A stretch of 64,000 nucleotides of DNA, from NCBI GenBank assembly GCA_013399855.1, contig VXAY01004091.1, positions 390,867-454,866 of the forward strand, in the 5' to 3' direction. The stretch comes from Oxyruncus cristatus. Taxonomy: Eukaryota > Chordata > Aves > Passeriformes > Cotingidae. Position 1 is the stretch's first letter; each line of letters starts with the position of its first letter. The position numbers and the translations under genes were made by a program. This document shows positions 27,301 to 39,477 of the stretch, piece by piece. Under the pieces are notes generated by a model, which saw only the letters and a program-made list of their open reading frames with translations, did no database searches and was not told where the DNA came from.

Positions 27301-30300
27301 AACATAGAGGCAAGAACCAGGTTTTAAGCATTTATATTTCAAACTATTCTCACTTTTACTAATTAGTGGATGCAAAAGACATGAATCATAGAATCATAGA
27401 ATCATAGAATCATAGAATCATAGAATCATAGAATCAGACGGGTTGGAAAGGACCTCGGAGATCATCAAGTCCAACCCTTGATCCAACCCCACTGTGGTTA
27501 CTAGACTATGGCATTAAGTGCCACGTCCAGCCTCGTCTTGAAAACCTCCAGGGATGGAGAATCCACCACTTCCCTGGGCAGCCCATTCCAATGGCTGATT
27601 ACTCTCTCTGTAAAGAATTTCTTTCTGATATCTAACCTAAACCTCCCCTGGCACAGCTTAAGGCCATGCCCTCTTGTCTTACTGCTGGTTGCCTGGGAGA
27701 AGAGACCAACCCCCACCTGGCTACAACCTCCTTTCAGATAGTTGTAGAGAGCGATGAGGTCTCCCCTGAGCCTTCTCTTCTCCAGGCTAAACAACCCCAG
27801 CTCCTTCAGCCTCTCCTCATAGGACTTGTGTTCAAGTCCCTTCACCAGCCTCGTTGCTCTCCTCTGGACCTGCTCCAGCACCTCAATATCCCTCCTGAAC
27901 TGAGGGGCCCAGAACTGGACACAGCACTCCAGGTGTGGCCTCACCAGCGCCGAGTACAGGGGCAGAATCACCTCCCTGTTCCTGCTGGCCACACTGTTCC
28001 TGATCCAGGCCAGGATGCCATTGGCCTTCTTGGCCACCTGGGCACACTGCTGGCTCATGTTCAGCTTCCTGTCAATCAGCACCCCCAGATCCCTTTCTAC
28101 CTGGCTGCTTTCCAGCCACTCTGTCCCCAGCCTGTAACGCTGCAGGGGGTTGTTGTGGCCAAAGTGCAGGACCCGGCACTTGGCCTTGTTGAACCTCATC
28201 CCGTTGGAATCAGCCCAGCTCTCCAGTCTGTCCAGGTCCCTCTGCAGAGCTCTCCTGCCTTCCAGCAGATCAACACTCCCCCCCAGCTTGGTGTCATCTG
28301 CAAATTTACTAATGGTGCACTCAATCCCTTCATCTAAATCATCAATAAATATATTAAACAGAACTGGGCCCAACACTGATCCCTGGGGGACACCACTAGT
28401 GACCGGCCGCCAACTGGATGCAGCCCCGTTCACCACCACTCTCTGGGCCCGGCCCTCCAGCCAGTTCCTAACCCAGCACAGAGTGCCCCTGTCCAAGCCC
28501 TGGGCTGCCAGTTTTTTCAGGAGAATGCTGTGGGAGATGGTGTCGAAGGCTTTGCTAAAGTCCAGATAGACCACATCCACAGCCTTCCCCTCATCCACCA
28601 GGCGCGTCACCCGATCGTAGAAGGAGATCAGGTTGGTCAGACAGGACCTGCCCTTCCTAAACCCGTGCTGGCTGGGTCTGATCCCTTGTCCATCCTGTAG
28701 GTGCTGTGTGATTGCACTTAGGATGATCTGCTCCATAACCTTGCCAGGCACTGAGGTCAGGCTGACAGGCCTGTAGTTTCCCGGACCTTCCTTCCGGCCC
28801 TTCTTGTGGATTGGCGTGACGTTTGCCAACTTCCAGTCACATCCCTGGAAAGATTCCAGACTTCTAATAAATTAAAAAACAAAATAACAGACAAACAAAC
28901 AAAAATGACAAAATAAAACAAAAATAACAAAAAACCAAACAGCAGCTTCAGAAAATAAAGTGTTTCCTGACCAATATCAGAGACAACAACTTAGATTTAC
29001 ACTGTCTACATAGGCTAGTGTAATACTGAAACCAATCATTTCCTCTTGGCTGATTTAAGACTACATGAAGCACCAGCCACAAAGAATTGATGCAGAAGGT
29101 AGATATTTAAATTTCTTGACTAAACTATGAGATATGAGGAGAAACAGACTTTTGCAGAAGACCTGAGCCATGAAATAGCAGCTCCAGCTGCCTGGGCAGG
29201 AAAAAAAAAGCTTCAGCGGATGCATCCTTTGTTTTCTGCACCATAGGGCGAGTCCCAGAATAAGGCACCACAGGTTATAAATGGCACAAATAAAAGAAAA
29301 CCTTAAAAGCTAGACTAGTACACTTCACTACACAGCACTGATGAATAAACAGCATTTAGGGGAGACTGTGTTGCCAGATGTGCAGTGGATCAGTGAGGGC
29401 TATTTCTCTTCTCGTGATTCAGTGAATACTGGTCTCTGTGACTGTCCTGAAGACAAAGCACTTGTGTGCAGAAATACCTCTTTGCTAGCCTCAAGTCAAG
29501 ATGTTTGGTGGCACATCTGCCACAGGACCATGGTTTTGTCAGGCTTTCTCTGCTGCATGGGCTGTTTCCCTGGCCTGAACCATGGAGGGAGTGCTGCACA
29601 AGACATTCATGTCCCACCTCCTCACTTGGCACCACCAGTCAGGACTGGATCCGTGGCACCTCCAGTGACCAGGTATTCTGGAGTTCTGCAATGTCATTAT
29701 GGGAAGAGGGGACCAATAAGGAATACAGATGGCAGATGTCATCAGGGTATTACTAATATCAAACCACCCTTAGGATCAACAGCTTGTGCTAAGTTGAAGC
29801 CAGTAAAAAGTCCCGATGGTAAACTATTTTGTTGTAGTGTAATACATTCAAAAAATGTTAGTACTATGTAGAGAAGTAATTCATTTACCTGGATGTATCA
29901 CACAGGGCTGTATAAAAAACAATTACACTGTCAAAAATAAGGATGTTCTTAAGTGTGTGATGAACAGTCTTACAGGAGGGACAAGGGGAAACCACAAACT
30001 GTAGCAACAAACATCTTTCCTTCAGTTAGTATTCACATGTAATAGATGCTCCTTGTTCCTGAAGCAACATTAAAAGTATTTATATGAAAAAGGATGCATT
30101 TCTCACTACAACATATTTTGAGGCATAGTTGCCTGCTAAAACACTTCATGCAGCTTCCACCATTCCTTTCCCTTCCCCTACAAACATCTGAGAAATAGTT
30201 CTCTTAGAAGAAACCACACAGAAAATAAAACCCATTGTTTCTCCTAAGATTCCCAGGACACAATAAGTACAGGACTCCATGACTGTGACTTACCCACTGC

Positions 30301-30540
30301 AAAGTCAGAAACAGCAAGATTGAGAAAGAAATAGTTACTCCGATGCCTGAGGTTTCTGTCCAGGATGAAAGCAAGGATCACCAGGATGTTTCCAAGGATG
30401 GTGACCAGGCAGAGCAACACCATGAGGAAAGCCAGCAGCACCAACATGCCCAGTGAGAACTCAGAACTCGGCGACTGGGTGGGCCAAGTCTCATTACACA
30501 CTGCAGCCACTTGCAGAGTTCCGGCAGTGCTGTTGTGCAT
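23535..30540 (-). CDS. HRH4: Histamine H4 receptor (H3/H4-like), intact copy A
   Basis: A Gi-coupled class A GPCR for histamine, acting in the plasma membrane. Three coding exons join in frame: 30540-30294, 26148-25982 and 24320-23535, giving 399 aa (human H4 has 390). The start has a good Kozak A at -3. N-glycosylation sequons lie at N3 and N16. Key residues are the amine-binding D113 (3.32), the C106/C187 disulphide, D130-R131-F132, the histamine-contact E205 (5.46), W330 (6.48) and N367-P-x-x-Y371. Splice phases are 1 and 0. Intron 1 carries a CR1. By sequence it is very H3-like in TM3-TM7; the assignment to H4 rests on its position beside IMPACT, as in human 18q11.2. Copy B lies upstream. 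The alternative name would be HRH3-like. Confidence 0.9.
24321..25981 (-). other. HRH4: HRH4 copy A intron 2
   Basis: A 1.66-kb GT-AG intron. I see no transposon, extra exon or RNA gene inside it. Confidence 0.75.
25982..26148 (-). CDS. HRH4: HRH4 copy A, exon 2 (TM2 end-TM3)
   Basis: 167 bp with acceptor TCCATAG/GTGTG and donor GCT/GTAAGT. It encodes residues 83-138 with the extracellular-loop-1 tryptophan W99, C106, D113 and the DRF motif. It joins in frame to GTG-G of exon 1 and GTA of exon 3. Confidence 0.92.
27383..27436. repeat. CR1 octamer 3' tail
   Basis: About six to seven tandem copies of the 8-mer ATAGAATC in + strand reading. This is the diagnostic 3' microsatellite of avian CR1 and marks where target-primed reverse transcription began. 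Confidence 0.92.
27383..28848 (-). mobile_element. Long CR1 LINE with open reverse transcriptase
   Basis: A 5'-truncated CR1 about 1.47 kb long, opening on the + strand with about seven ATAGAATC tail units. On the minus strand an uninterrupted 442-codon frame (28829-27501) spans the reverse transcriptase and C-terminal part of ORF2. It has [37 protein letters not shown], the [10 protein letters not shown] turn and the catalytic FADD box. The endonuclease domain and ORF1 are missing, so it cannot move by itself. The lack of stops implies a young insertion. It lies in HRH4 intron 1, in the same sense as the gene. Confidence 0.95.
30294..30540 (-). CDS. HRH4: HRH4 copy A, exon 1 (N-terminus, TM1-TM2)
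   Basis: 247 bp from ATG to donor GTGG/GTAAGT (phase 1). It encodes the glycosylated N-terminus, TM1 with a GN motif and TM2 with LAVSD. It is identical to exon 1 of copy B. Confidence 0.92.
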
Positions 30541-30599
30541 GTTGCGTATCCAGGTCAGTTCAGTCTGGGAAGAAAGTTGTATCTGGCAGAGTTATCCAA

Positions 30600-32689
30600 A
30601 AGGGTAAGACAAGTCTATTAACAGGCTGGCTGAATACTGACACATCCAAAAAAATTCACAATATCAAAATGATGGAACACAAGACTTCAAGACCTGGAGT
30701 CTCTAACGTTTCTTGATCCAAATTCACCTATTGGCCTGAAAAAAGTCACCTCATAAGCAGCAGTAAGTGCACACTTTGAAGTATATTATCTGTTTCTTTC
30801 CTGAATACGGATCCTTATCTACTGAGGTCAAAAAAGCTAGTCTGAAAACAACTCTTATCACAGTCAAGCAATTTGCATATTAGCATTGTGTGAGCAGTTT
30901 TATACATTGAATTTTACTGAAGCGAAAACCAGATCTCATTTTCACTTCCACACTGGTCAATGGGATTTAAATTATTGCAATTCTATTTCTGTTACAGTAA
31001 AATGTAGGCACTTTTACACTTGCTGCTACACCCCTTATTAAATTATACAGTTAAGAACAGAGAGATGTTAATGCTGCTGGTTACAGAGCAGTTAAAATGC
31101 AGTTATACACAACAGAAGCATCACCAATACCCTTTTGGCTCGTCCTAGTCAGAAGCAAACCTAGCCCTGGGCAGGGCAAACCAAGTATCTGGACTTTGCA
31201 GGTTTTTAGAAGTGTGGCCCATCTAATCCTCTGCTTCCAAGTAATTCCTGGTAAGCTCCCACTCCAAAAAGAACCAAACTCTTAGCCCTCTGCAGGTGTG
31301 AGAAAACATATCCATTCCTCATCACAATTCCGTTTTTTTTGGTAGGAGTGCACAGCAGTTTTCAGGCCATGACTGCTGCATGCAGCTCACTGGCTCCGTA
31401 GCACCACGGCACACCCTGGGACCAGCATTTCTAACTGCAGCCATAATGCTGGGTGCTTGAGGAAGTGTAGGGCAAGCAACAAGGAAAGAGAAGGTGGGCA
31501 AGATGTGAGGAGGAGAAATACAGTACTCTGATCCTTTCTTGCTCAACAAAGGGAATTACAGTGTAACGAGTAATTAAAGCAAAAGGTGTAAGGCAACAGG
31601 AACACAAGAGACCTCAGGAATGATAAAATATAGCAAAGAGACACCTGCCTTAGGGGGGGTGTGTGCACAACTGCAGGATGGGAAATGTACCTGTGGAGAA
31701 TGCATACAATGCAAGCCTTCATGCAAGTTATCTTCAGTGAGCTATAGCTGGCACCAAGTGGTGTTCTGGGGTCATGCTAAAACCAGCCTGGTTCACCAAA
31801 CTTCAAACACACATCCTGCTTTTTGACGTGGGATTTGACAGATAAGCTGGTCGCTGGCCTGTAAATCTGTGACTACCAGTCCATCACTTTATAACTATAA
31901 AAGCCCCGTCCAACTTTCATATGTCAGATTCTTCCACATACTTCCTTGAAGTGTGGAGCTTCTCCCATGAAGCAGGGACACCCCTTCATGGTTGCTCTCC
32001 AGGGGTTAAGAGAAAGAGAGACATCTGCTCGCTATCTCGTATGGTAAGTTATATCAATCTCTACTTAATGACTGGTTCTTTAGCTAGCTTTGATACAATT
32101 GCTTTACTATAATCACTTTGATACAGTGCACTATACTACTTTCTGCTATATTATACTCTATGAGTAGGTTCTTAGCCTTTACACCATGTAGTAAATAATT
32201 CTGATTACAATCTTTTGTCTGTTCACTTGTCCGTTCATTTGTCATCATAAATAATTCATTTTATGTAAATATGGCCAATTTACCACCATTAAAACCTGCA
32301 GGACAAAGTGATTTAGTCACACCTCTATAATTCCTTAAATTTAAACCGTTGACAGAATTCAAGGCTAAGATAGGATTCAGCTGATCCTGAATTCCTCTCT
32401 GAGAAGGAGTTTAGAAAGTTTCTGCACCTTGTAACCCAATGGCAGGGCTTCTTTAATAACCTGGTCCAAGCCTTCCACTCCCATCCACGACAGTACCAGA
32501 GGAACTGGAGCTTCCTGTGCAGTCACAAAGCCATACTTCACGGGGGTTACATTGTAATGGGAGCATGTTGTACAGCACTCTGATCAGGGCGAGGGAGGTG
32601 AGGAAGTCTTCTTTAAGCAAACCAAGAAGTTTCTGGATCACAGGACCTGTTTCTTGGGTAGGATTCTAGAGTTCATGGCATCTGCTGGA
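30600..32689. other. Spacer between receptor copies; possible solo LTR
   Basis: No gene is recognised. The portion nearest 30600 is the upstream flank of copy A. From about 31560 to 32340 the sequence looks like an old endogenous retroviral LTR: a TATA-type TATAACTATAAAAGCCCCG at about 31890 followed by an AT-rich region. I could not fix its ends or a target-site duplication. Confidence 0.4.
31563..32340 (+). mobile_element. Possible solo LTR of an endogenous retrovirus
   Basis: A TG-starting stretch with a TATAAAAG box near 31895-31902, GC-richer sequence just after it, then an AT-rich 3' half. The layout is U3-R-U5-like. No internal retroviral sequence is attached and no second LTR occurs in the window. 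Ends, family and duplicated target site are not determined. Confidence 0.3.
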
Positions 32690-33843
32690 AGTGCAACACA
32701 GCAGGTACAAGCAGGGAACAAGGTTCCTGGAGGGTGTCAGGGAGAACTTACAGATACAAGCCCTGCATGGGCCAACAGGGGTGACACACAGCTGGATCGG
32801 CTGTTCACTGGTAAAGAGGAGCTGGTTCGGGATGTGTTAGCAGTGCCAGACTTGGCTGCAGTGATGATGAGGTAGTGGAATTCAAGATCCTAAAAGGGGT
32901 AAGAAAGGAGAGTAGCAGTACAGACCATGGACTCCAGGTGAGCAGACTTTGGTTGAGGGAACTGGTAGGTGGGATCCCATAGGAGGCAGGTCTGAAAGCA
33001 AAGGAGTTCAGTTGCAGGCCTCTAAGGACAAGAAAGGCCCATCCCCATTCTCAAGAAAACAAGCAGATCTATCAGGACAGTGGCTAACCAGGGCAATGCA
33101 AAAAGGCGGCGTGGAGGAGTGTGAAGGAGGGACAGGCTACAAAGGAGGTATTTAGAAATGTTGCCTGGCCATATAAGAATGATGTTAGGAAAACAAAAGC
33201 TCATCTAGAGTTGATGCTTGTAAAGGGCATCAAGGTCAACATGAAGAAATCCACCCCATTAACAGTAAAACACTGAATAAGAAAAATGCAGGTGCTTTGC
33301 TGAATGGGGCCAGTGATCTCGTGACAGCAGGTGCAGAGAAGGTTGGGGTACCCAATGCAATCTTTGCTTCATTCTTCACTAACTACATCTCCCTTTCCTC
33401 CATTCTAAGTGAACGAGCTCAAGGAGGAGACCTGTCAGGAGCAGGTGAGAATCAGGCACGATTACTCAAGGGGATTTGACCTGTAAGAGTCCAAGGGAGC
33501 CAATGGGCTACACTCAAGGCTGACAAGAATCAGCTGCCACCTTGCAAGGCCACTTTCTTTTGAATGGTCATGGAGATGAAGGGAGATTCCCAACAACCGA
33601 AGAAAGGTAAATGTTGCAACTGTCTTCAAATGCTGCCACAAGGACAAAAGGTCAGATTCTCTTTATTCCCTAGGAAAATAATGGAGCAAGTCCTCTTAGA
33701 ATGTATTTTTGAGAGCCTCTAGGATGAAAAAGTGACTGGAAACAGTCAGCATAGACTTACCAAGCATAAATCATGCCTAGGAAACTTGGTCGTCTTCTTT
33801 GACAAAATTACTAGATTAGTGGACAAGGGGAGAGTAGCCATTT
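32690..33843 (+). mobile_element. Ancient CR1 LINE, ORF2 central part, decayed
   Basis: A sense-strand CR1 whose sequence follows the order of CR1 ORF2 from the region between endonuclease and reverse transcriptase into the first reverse-transcriptase block. Recognisable pieces include HLELMLVKGIK, a GPL-equivalent LLNGASDLVT and ITRLVDKGRVA-like sequence in shifted frames near 33800. Stops and frameshifts break every frame. It is much older than the CR1 in HRH4 intron 1. Confidence 0.7.
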
Positions 33844-36761
33844 GCTTTTTAAATTAGGGAATAAATCAAATGAAGTTTTAATCATAGTCCTTTGTGGGAA
33901 TGAGGGAGAAATCTATGTGTTCCTTCCTTTGGAACATAAAAGACACAGACATTATGAGAATCATTCCGATTCAACACCTGTTCCAGAAAAAGACAACCAA
34001 CCAAAAGATAACACAATCTCTTCCAACATATGTGTTTTATTTGTTGGAGGTTTTTTAAAATCTGAGAGGGTTAACTTAGAAAAACACCTGTGTATTTTGA
34101 GTTGAACCTCACGAAGTCATATACCGACTGTAACTATGTATTGACAAGGCCTATTGGACATCTGCAAAGACAGAAGAAAATTCAAGGATGTTAAATGGGA
34201 GACTTGGCTTAGAAAACCCTTTGGAAAACAAAGTCCATTTGAGCCAGGTTATAAGAACAAAGGCTGAATAAGTATCTTACCATAACTCTGGAAAAAGTCC
34301 AATAGGGATAAGATTCAGAATGCCAAGACCAAGACAGCTTTAATGCTGTGAGCAAAGCAACTAAGTAAGTGCTTGATCAACAGAATTGTCAACAATCAGA
34401 AAAATATAATAAATTCTTCTAGTATACAGGAATGGTGTGACAAAACAGTTTGAACACTGTCTGTAATACAGAAACTAAAGAGCTTTGATCTCCACTAGCT
34501 TCACTACTTTATGTTGTTTCAAATATGCAGCACATTCTGGTAAACTCACTGACAAACTACTTTCCCAGCACTGCACAATGTGGATTCAGTTTACCTAGTC
34601 AATAATTTTGTAGGTCATTTTTCCAAAACAAGCAAACATTCTTTAATCACAAAATGCAAACAGAAAATTTATACTAAAAACATAGAGATAGAAAACCAGG
34701 CAACTCAAATACTTTCCCATTTGGGGCCTACCTCCAGTTTATCTGTTTAACAGATTCTTAGTGCACCAGCTATTCTATAAATGTTTTAACTTTGTGTGTG
34801 TGTTTGGATTTTTTAAGCCTCACAGAAAATATTCTGTGATTCTGTGAAAAACTGCCCAAAATCTGTGCTAGCACCTTTGCTCATGACAGTAAAAACAGCT
34901 GTGCTGAATCAATGACCTCCTCCTGAAGCTGTATCTCTGTTAGAAATCAGACTCACAATCCAGAACACTATCCATGTGAAGCAAGAAAGCATGAAGAGGA
35001 TGAATGGTGAAAGATAATCTTCCACCAGTGTGAAAACTATCAAGAGAAGTCTTCAGTTCCAGACCTCTGAACAGAATGACATTTTAGCTCTTCAAAGCAA
35101 TCAACTTTTGTGCTATGATTAAGCTGCTTATATGCATTTGAATTGTGCTTGCAAAGGAGTACTGTGCTGTTACAACACTTCTACAGCCATTTTCAAATTA
35201 GATTAAAAACTATTTAAATGGATTACTGCTCTCCATTGTTCTGTGCATCAGATTTCTCTTCCCATATTTTATACATAATTTTATATATATATATACACAC
35301 ACACAAAAAGGAATAAAATAACATAAAAGGAGAGAAAAAAAATTTAACCAGTGACTCTCACTTACCCATCTATGAAAGCCTTCTAGGTGAGTTGCAACAC
35401 TCAACACAAGATAAGAAGGTTTGGCACATGGAATGGGTTGTAATCAAGCTCCATTGCCTTCTCCAACACATCTACCTACTCCTTTCAGCACTGCACATTC
35501 AACTGCTTTATTTGTTAACAGCTGCTTAAGACACCTCTGTGTCAGCTTTCAGTTCTCTGTAAATCCCATTCTCAAGCATTGAATACAGCCCTCGCTCACT
35601 GATAAAAAAATCCAGTTTGATACTTGTTCTGTGGCAGAGAAAATCTATATAATGTCTCTTAATGCCCTATATAGGGCACAAAGACTGATCTAGTATAAAA
35701 ATCACTCTGTCGGATCAAATTTGTTCCAGGCATTTTGATGGAATATCTTTGCACTTGCAAAGCTTCACAACGAAGAGGCTATTGTCTATTCTCGCACAGA
35801 CAGCCAAAATCATAAATCCCATATGAACTCAGCATTGCTTGCTCTGCTAATTCTACAGGAATGTGATCATGTGCCCAAGCCCAGCCTGTCTTTTAGGCCC
35901 ATCAAATAGAGCACAGATCTGGCACTAAATATCATTTAAGCATGACCAAGAGAGTGTCAGGACAAAAGACAGTACGGGTGAAAAGACTAATAACAATTTA
36001 TGTCTGTGACAATTTTGATAACCAATCTCAAAATTCTGTTTCCATGGAAAATTTCATTCTCTGAAAATCATTCAGAATTACTAACTCACATGCACCGTGC
36101 CCTGCAACACCAAGCATGAACTACATTAAAATTAGAAAAGGACAGATATGGTAGATTAGGCAGTCCACTCTCTTGCATATTGCTCACTGTGGGAATTCTA
36201 ATAACTACAGGGCACTATTGTATTCATAATAATTTATAAAATGAAATTATACTGCTTCTGTGAGTTTTTATATAACCTTTCAAAAATGTAGCAGAATTGT
36301 TTCTTCTGTGAGAGTCTTAGGTTCACAAATAGGACATAAATTTTACTTCAACACGTACATGAGCTAGTACTTCCCTTCAGTGAACTTCTACGGAAATATC
36401 TATAAAACAGTCTTTTCACAGTGCCAGCACTATACATTAAACAAAGGGGGGGAAAAAGGGTGAAAAAATAAATACCTCACACTCACAAACCAAGAGAACA
36501 TCCGGCAAAATCTTTTTGATGTACTACATGGTGATCAATCTGGTGTCGTTCTGGCAAAACCAAAAACAAGATTCTAAAAATTAGCAATATCAGGGCAAAT
36601 ACATAATTCTGCTGCACTCTTAACCAATGTCATTAGTAAACAAATGGGGGTTTTCTCTGTTTATGCTGAAGATACATATAAAAAAATATCACTAAATAAC
36701 AGAGGAACCTTATTGTTAAGACATTTATTTTAACTCTCTAAAGAGAAGGTGTGTTACCTGA
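33844..36761. other. Spacer downstream of receptor copy B
   Basis: No gene or clear transposon is recognised. A short (TA)n(CA)n run occurs at about 35281-35304. Confidence 0.55.
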
Positions 36762-37050
36762 TCTCAATGTTGCAAACTTTTTGCGACACAATATTTTTAT
36801 GAAAGCCATTCAAAACCTCACATGGCAGAGAGGGTAAAGAAATGGGTTCAAAGAGGAATTGATCCATAAAAGCCAAAAAGTTGCTTCATAGCAGGAGCTA
36901 TGGATTCACTTTCCTTGGCAGGCCCCACGAATAATCATTAATAAAGAGTATGGGGCCCAGCAAATGGCAAACACACAGACAATTATGGCAAGTGACTTGG
37001 CGATTTTCTTGTCCCCCTGCAATTTTTCTCTGCTGGGCTCTGTAAGATAT
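36762..37050 (-). pseudogene. Receptor copy B, exon 3 remnant
   Basis: The acceptor AG is kept (CATAG/ATATC). The first 21 bp match the start of copy A exon 3, and the rest resumes just before the KKIAKSLAI segment of TM6. The frame shifts at the deletion joint, and several stops follow in both the shifted and the original frame. Confidence 0.88.
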
Positions 37051-38565
37051 CTATGAAGGAAAAGGACATGTCACATGTTCAGACAACATTTTGGGAAAAC
37101 TGTCTCCAAGAAACCATAAGCAAGTCAAAAATAATATTTGAATTCTGTAATTTCCCCAGACACCTAGAACATCTTCGCTAAGTACAGTCCTGAAAAAACT
37201 CTTAGTCTTGTTCTTCATACACTGTAGCCCTGTGACTTACTTTAATAATTGGGATTGGAGAGGAGCAGAAATTATGATGGCTAAATTACCATTTGACCTC
37301 CAGGTGTAAAAGGACATAGCTTGTTGCCACCGCTCAGTAAAGCAGCAACAAGGAATTAGTAAGGAATCGGTTTATGATTCATTAGCCCAGGCTCAGCAGA
37401 GAGCGAAAGCAGCTGTGGGAATTCCTTCCTGCACAGCAAAAGTAGAAGCCTTCTGTATTAGATAGATTGCCATGTGAGACTGCAAACACTAGATAATGTC
37501 GTTTTTAATACTGCTTCCTCCTGCCACAGCAGAAAAATCTATCCCACACATATGCTATAACATTCCTTGCTGTATTGAAACATTCTATTTTAACATTTGC
37601 TTTACCTGTAAAAAGCTCATTGCATTACTGAAAATCTTGATGCTTTTATGTCTACCTAGACAGCATATCAAGAATTAAAACCATGACATTCAAAGTTAGG
37701 AAATACAGAAGTTAAAACCACCCTGTAGTAGCCCAGCCAGTACGTGCAATACATACTTCCAGCTCTCAGTGCCCTGCATTTTTCAGAGCACAAGAAGATT
37801 AGTCAGTGAAAAGCTGGACATTTTATTTCCTCCATTCTGTTCAACATTTGACATCTCAGGCTTTCCTCAGAACTATTATCTTCCTCATCAGCTTCCTATG
37901 CCATTCATTAGTGTAGCACTTGCAGGCTGCACAAATATTAAAGTACAGTATCTTCACAACCTCACATGACACAAGGGGTATTGTCGCTATTTCACCAGCA
38001 AGTAACAGAGCAGTAGTGCACTGTTATACACATTATTTTAGATTTTTTTATTTTACTGTAGCCTGAAGACTCAGACTCCTCTACACCTCAAAGCATCATA
38101 TTGGCTCAGTGCGCAGCTCCAGTTCCGCAGTAATGAATCTGCGGCCCTTTGCAAGACCACACGGATCTCAATTTAGAGGCAGAAAACAGGAAGCTCAGCA
38201 CAACTTCACAAACTGTTAAGTCTAAAATGACTGGCACCTGGCCACGAGCCAGGTTTGCAGCATAGTCAGAAGTGGATCCCAAATCTATGAGGAAGCATAG
38301 TATTTTTCCTTTGGATAACAGCCCTGTGTTACACACTCCTGGACTCACTCCACCCCAATTACCTAAAGGAGAAAACCAGAATGTGATCACACAAACAAAG
38401 ACCATCACTACTTGCATAGGAATATGGACCTCAGTTGGGTTGCAGAGGCCCTTTTAATTTACATTTTTCACATTCTGAGATCTGCAACTTCATTAATATT
38501 TTAAATATAGGTATTTTCATACTCTACTGTTCAGCTTTAAAACAAAAAAAAAGAAAGATGGGGAA

Positions 38566-38861
38566 GGATTTTGTACAAGGGCCGGTAGTGACAGGACAAA
38601 AGGGAGTGGCTTCAAACTGAAAGAGGGTGGGTTTATATTAGACATTAGGAAGAAATTCTTTACTGTCAGGGTGGTGAGGCACTGCAACAGGTTGCCCAGG
38701 AAAGTTGTGGATGCCCTATCGCTGGAACTGTTCAAAGCCAAGCTGGATAGGGCTTTGAGCAACCCAGCCTAGTGGGAGGTGTGCCTGCCCAGGGCAGGGG
38801 CGTTGGAATAGATCATCTTTAAGGTCCCCTCCAATCCAAATCATTCTAAGATTCTATGACC
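38566..38861 (+). mobile_element. CR1 LINE 3' fragment in copy B intron 2
   Basis: A sense CR1 3' end: TTGTACAAGGGCCGGTAGTG, 'GGTGAGGCACTGCAACAGGT', 'GCCCAGGGCAGGGGCGTTGG', 'TTTAAGGTCCCCTCC' and a worn ATTCTAAGATTCTATGA tail. It is antisense to the receptor. Confidence 0.9.
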
Positions 38862-39477
38862 GAACACCAAATAGAGCTTAGAAATGATGAATGATAATAT
38901 TTATTACTGAATACCTTGGATATCTTCTGTAGCAGAATGACAACGCTCAAGAAACACCTCTTACCTCTCCACATATTGTGATTCATTCTTCTTTTTTCTT
39001 CAAGGGCTTAGTTTCCACTCAACTGCTTGTTGGCAGCACATGTCAATCACCCGCTGCAGTAATTTAGATCTTCACCTGATCTTCACCCAGTCCATCCCAC
39101 ACCTCCCTCCATCCCTCATCTTATAAAGCCTAAGCATATCCTTGACTCAATCCAGTTTTCGTCACACATCTTCCAATTGGCAAAGCCCAAGTTTTCCACG
39201 TGCCTGCTGTCCCTTTCCTGCCTTGGCCTTCCCACCTTCTCTGTAGTGTTATTAAATAATTTCTAATGCAGATGGCAGGAGAGCAACATCTAAATTATAG
39301 ACAAGGCAATGTCCTATCTCTAAGTGCCAATGCAACACTGAAGAATCATCATTTTTCAGAAAAAAAAAATGCTACAATAACAAAGGACTACTTAGCTTCT
39401 AGTGTTAATACTGAATACTCTGAGTTTTATAGAAATTCCAATATATACAAAGCTATAATTAGAAATGCTATTCTTAC

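Larger units (their letters stand above)
26149..30293 (-). other. HRH4: HRH4 copy A intron 1
   Basis: A 4.1-kb intron containing the long CR1 at 27383-28848 in the same orientation as the gene. Outside the CR1 I see an A-rich stretch at about 28860-28945 and a 176-codon open frame on the + strand (29341-29871) with no recognisable homology. Confidence 0.75.

Noticed and set aside
27666..28569. Long + strand frames of 223 and 139 codons
   Set aside because: They are antisense shadows of the CR1 reverse transcriptase on the minus strand.
35281..35304. Short (TA)n(CA)n run
   Set aside because: An ordinary short dinucleotide repeat with no associated feature.
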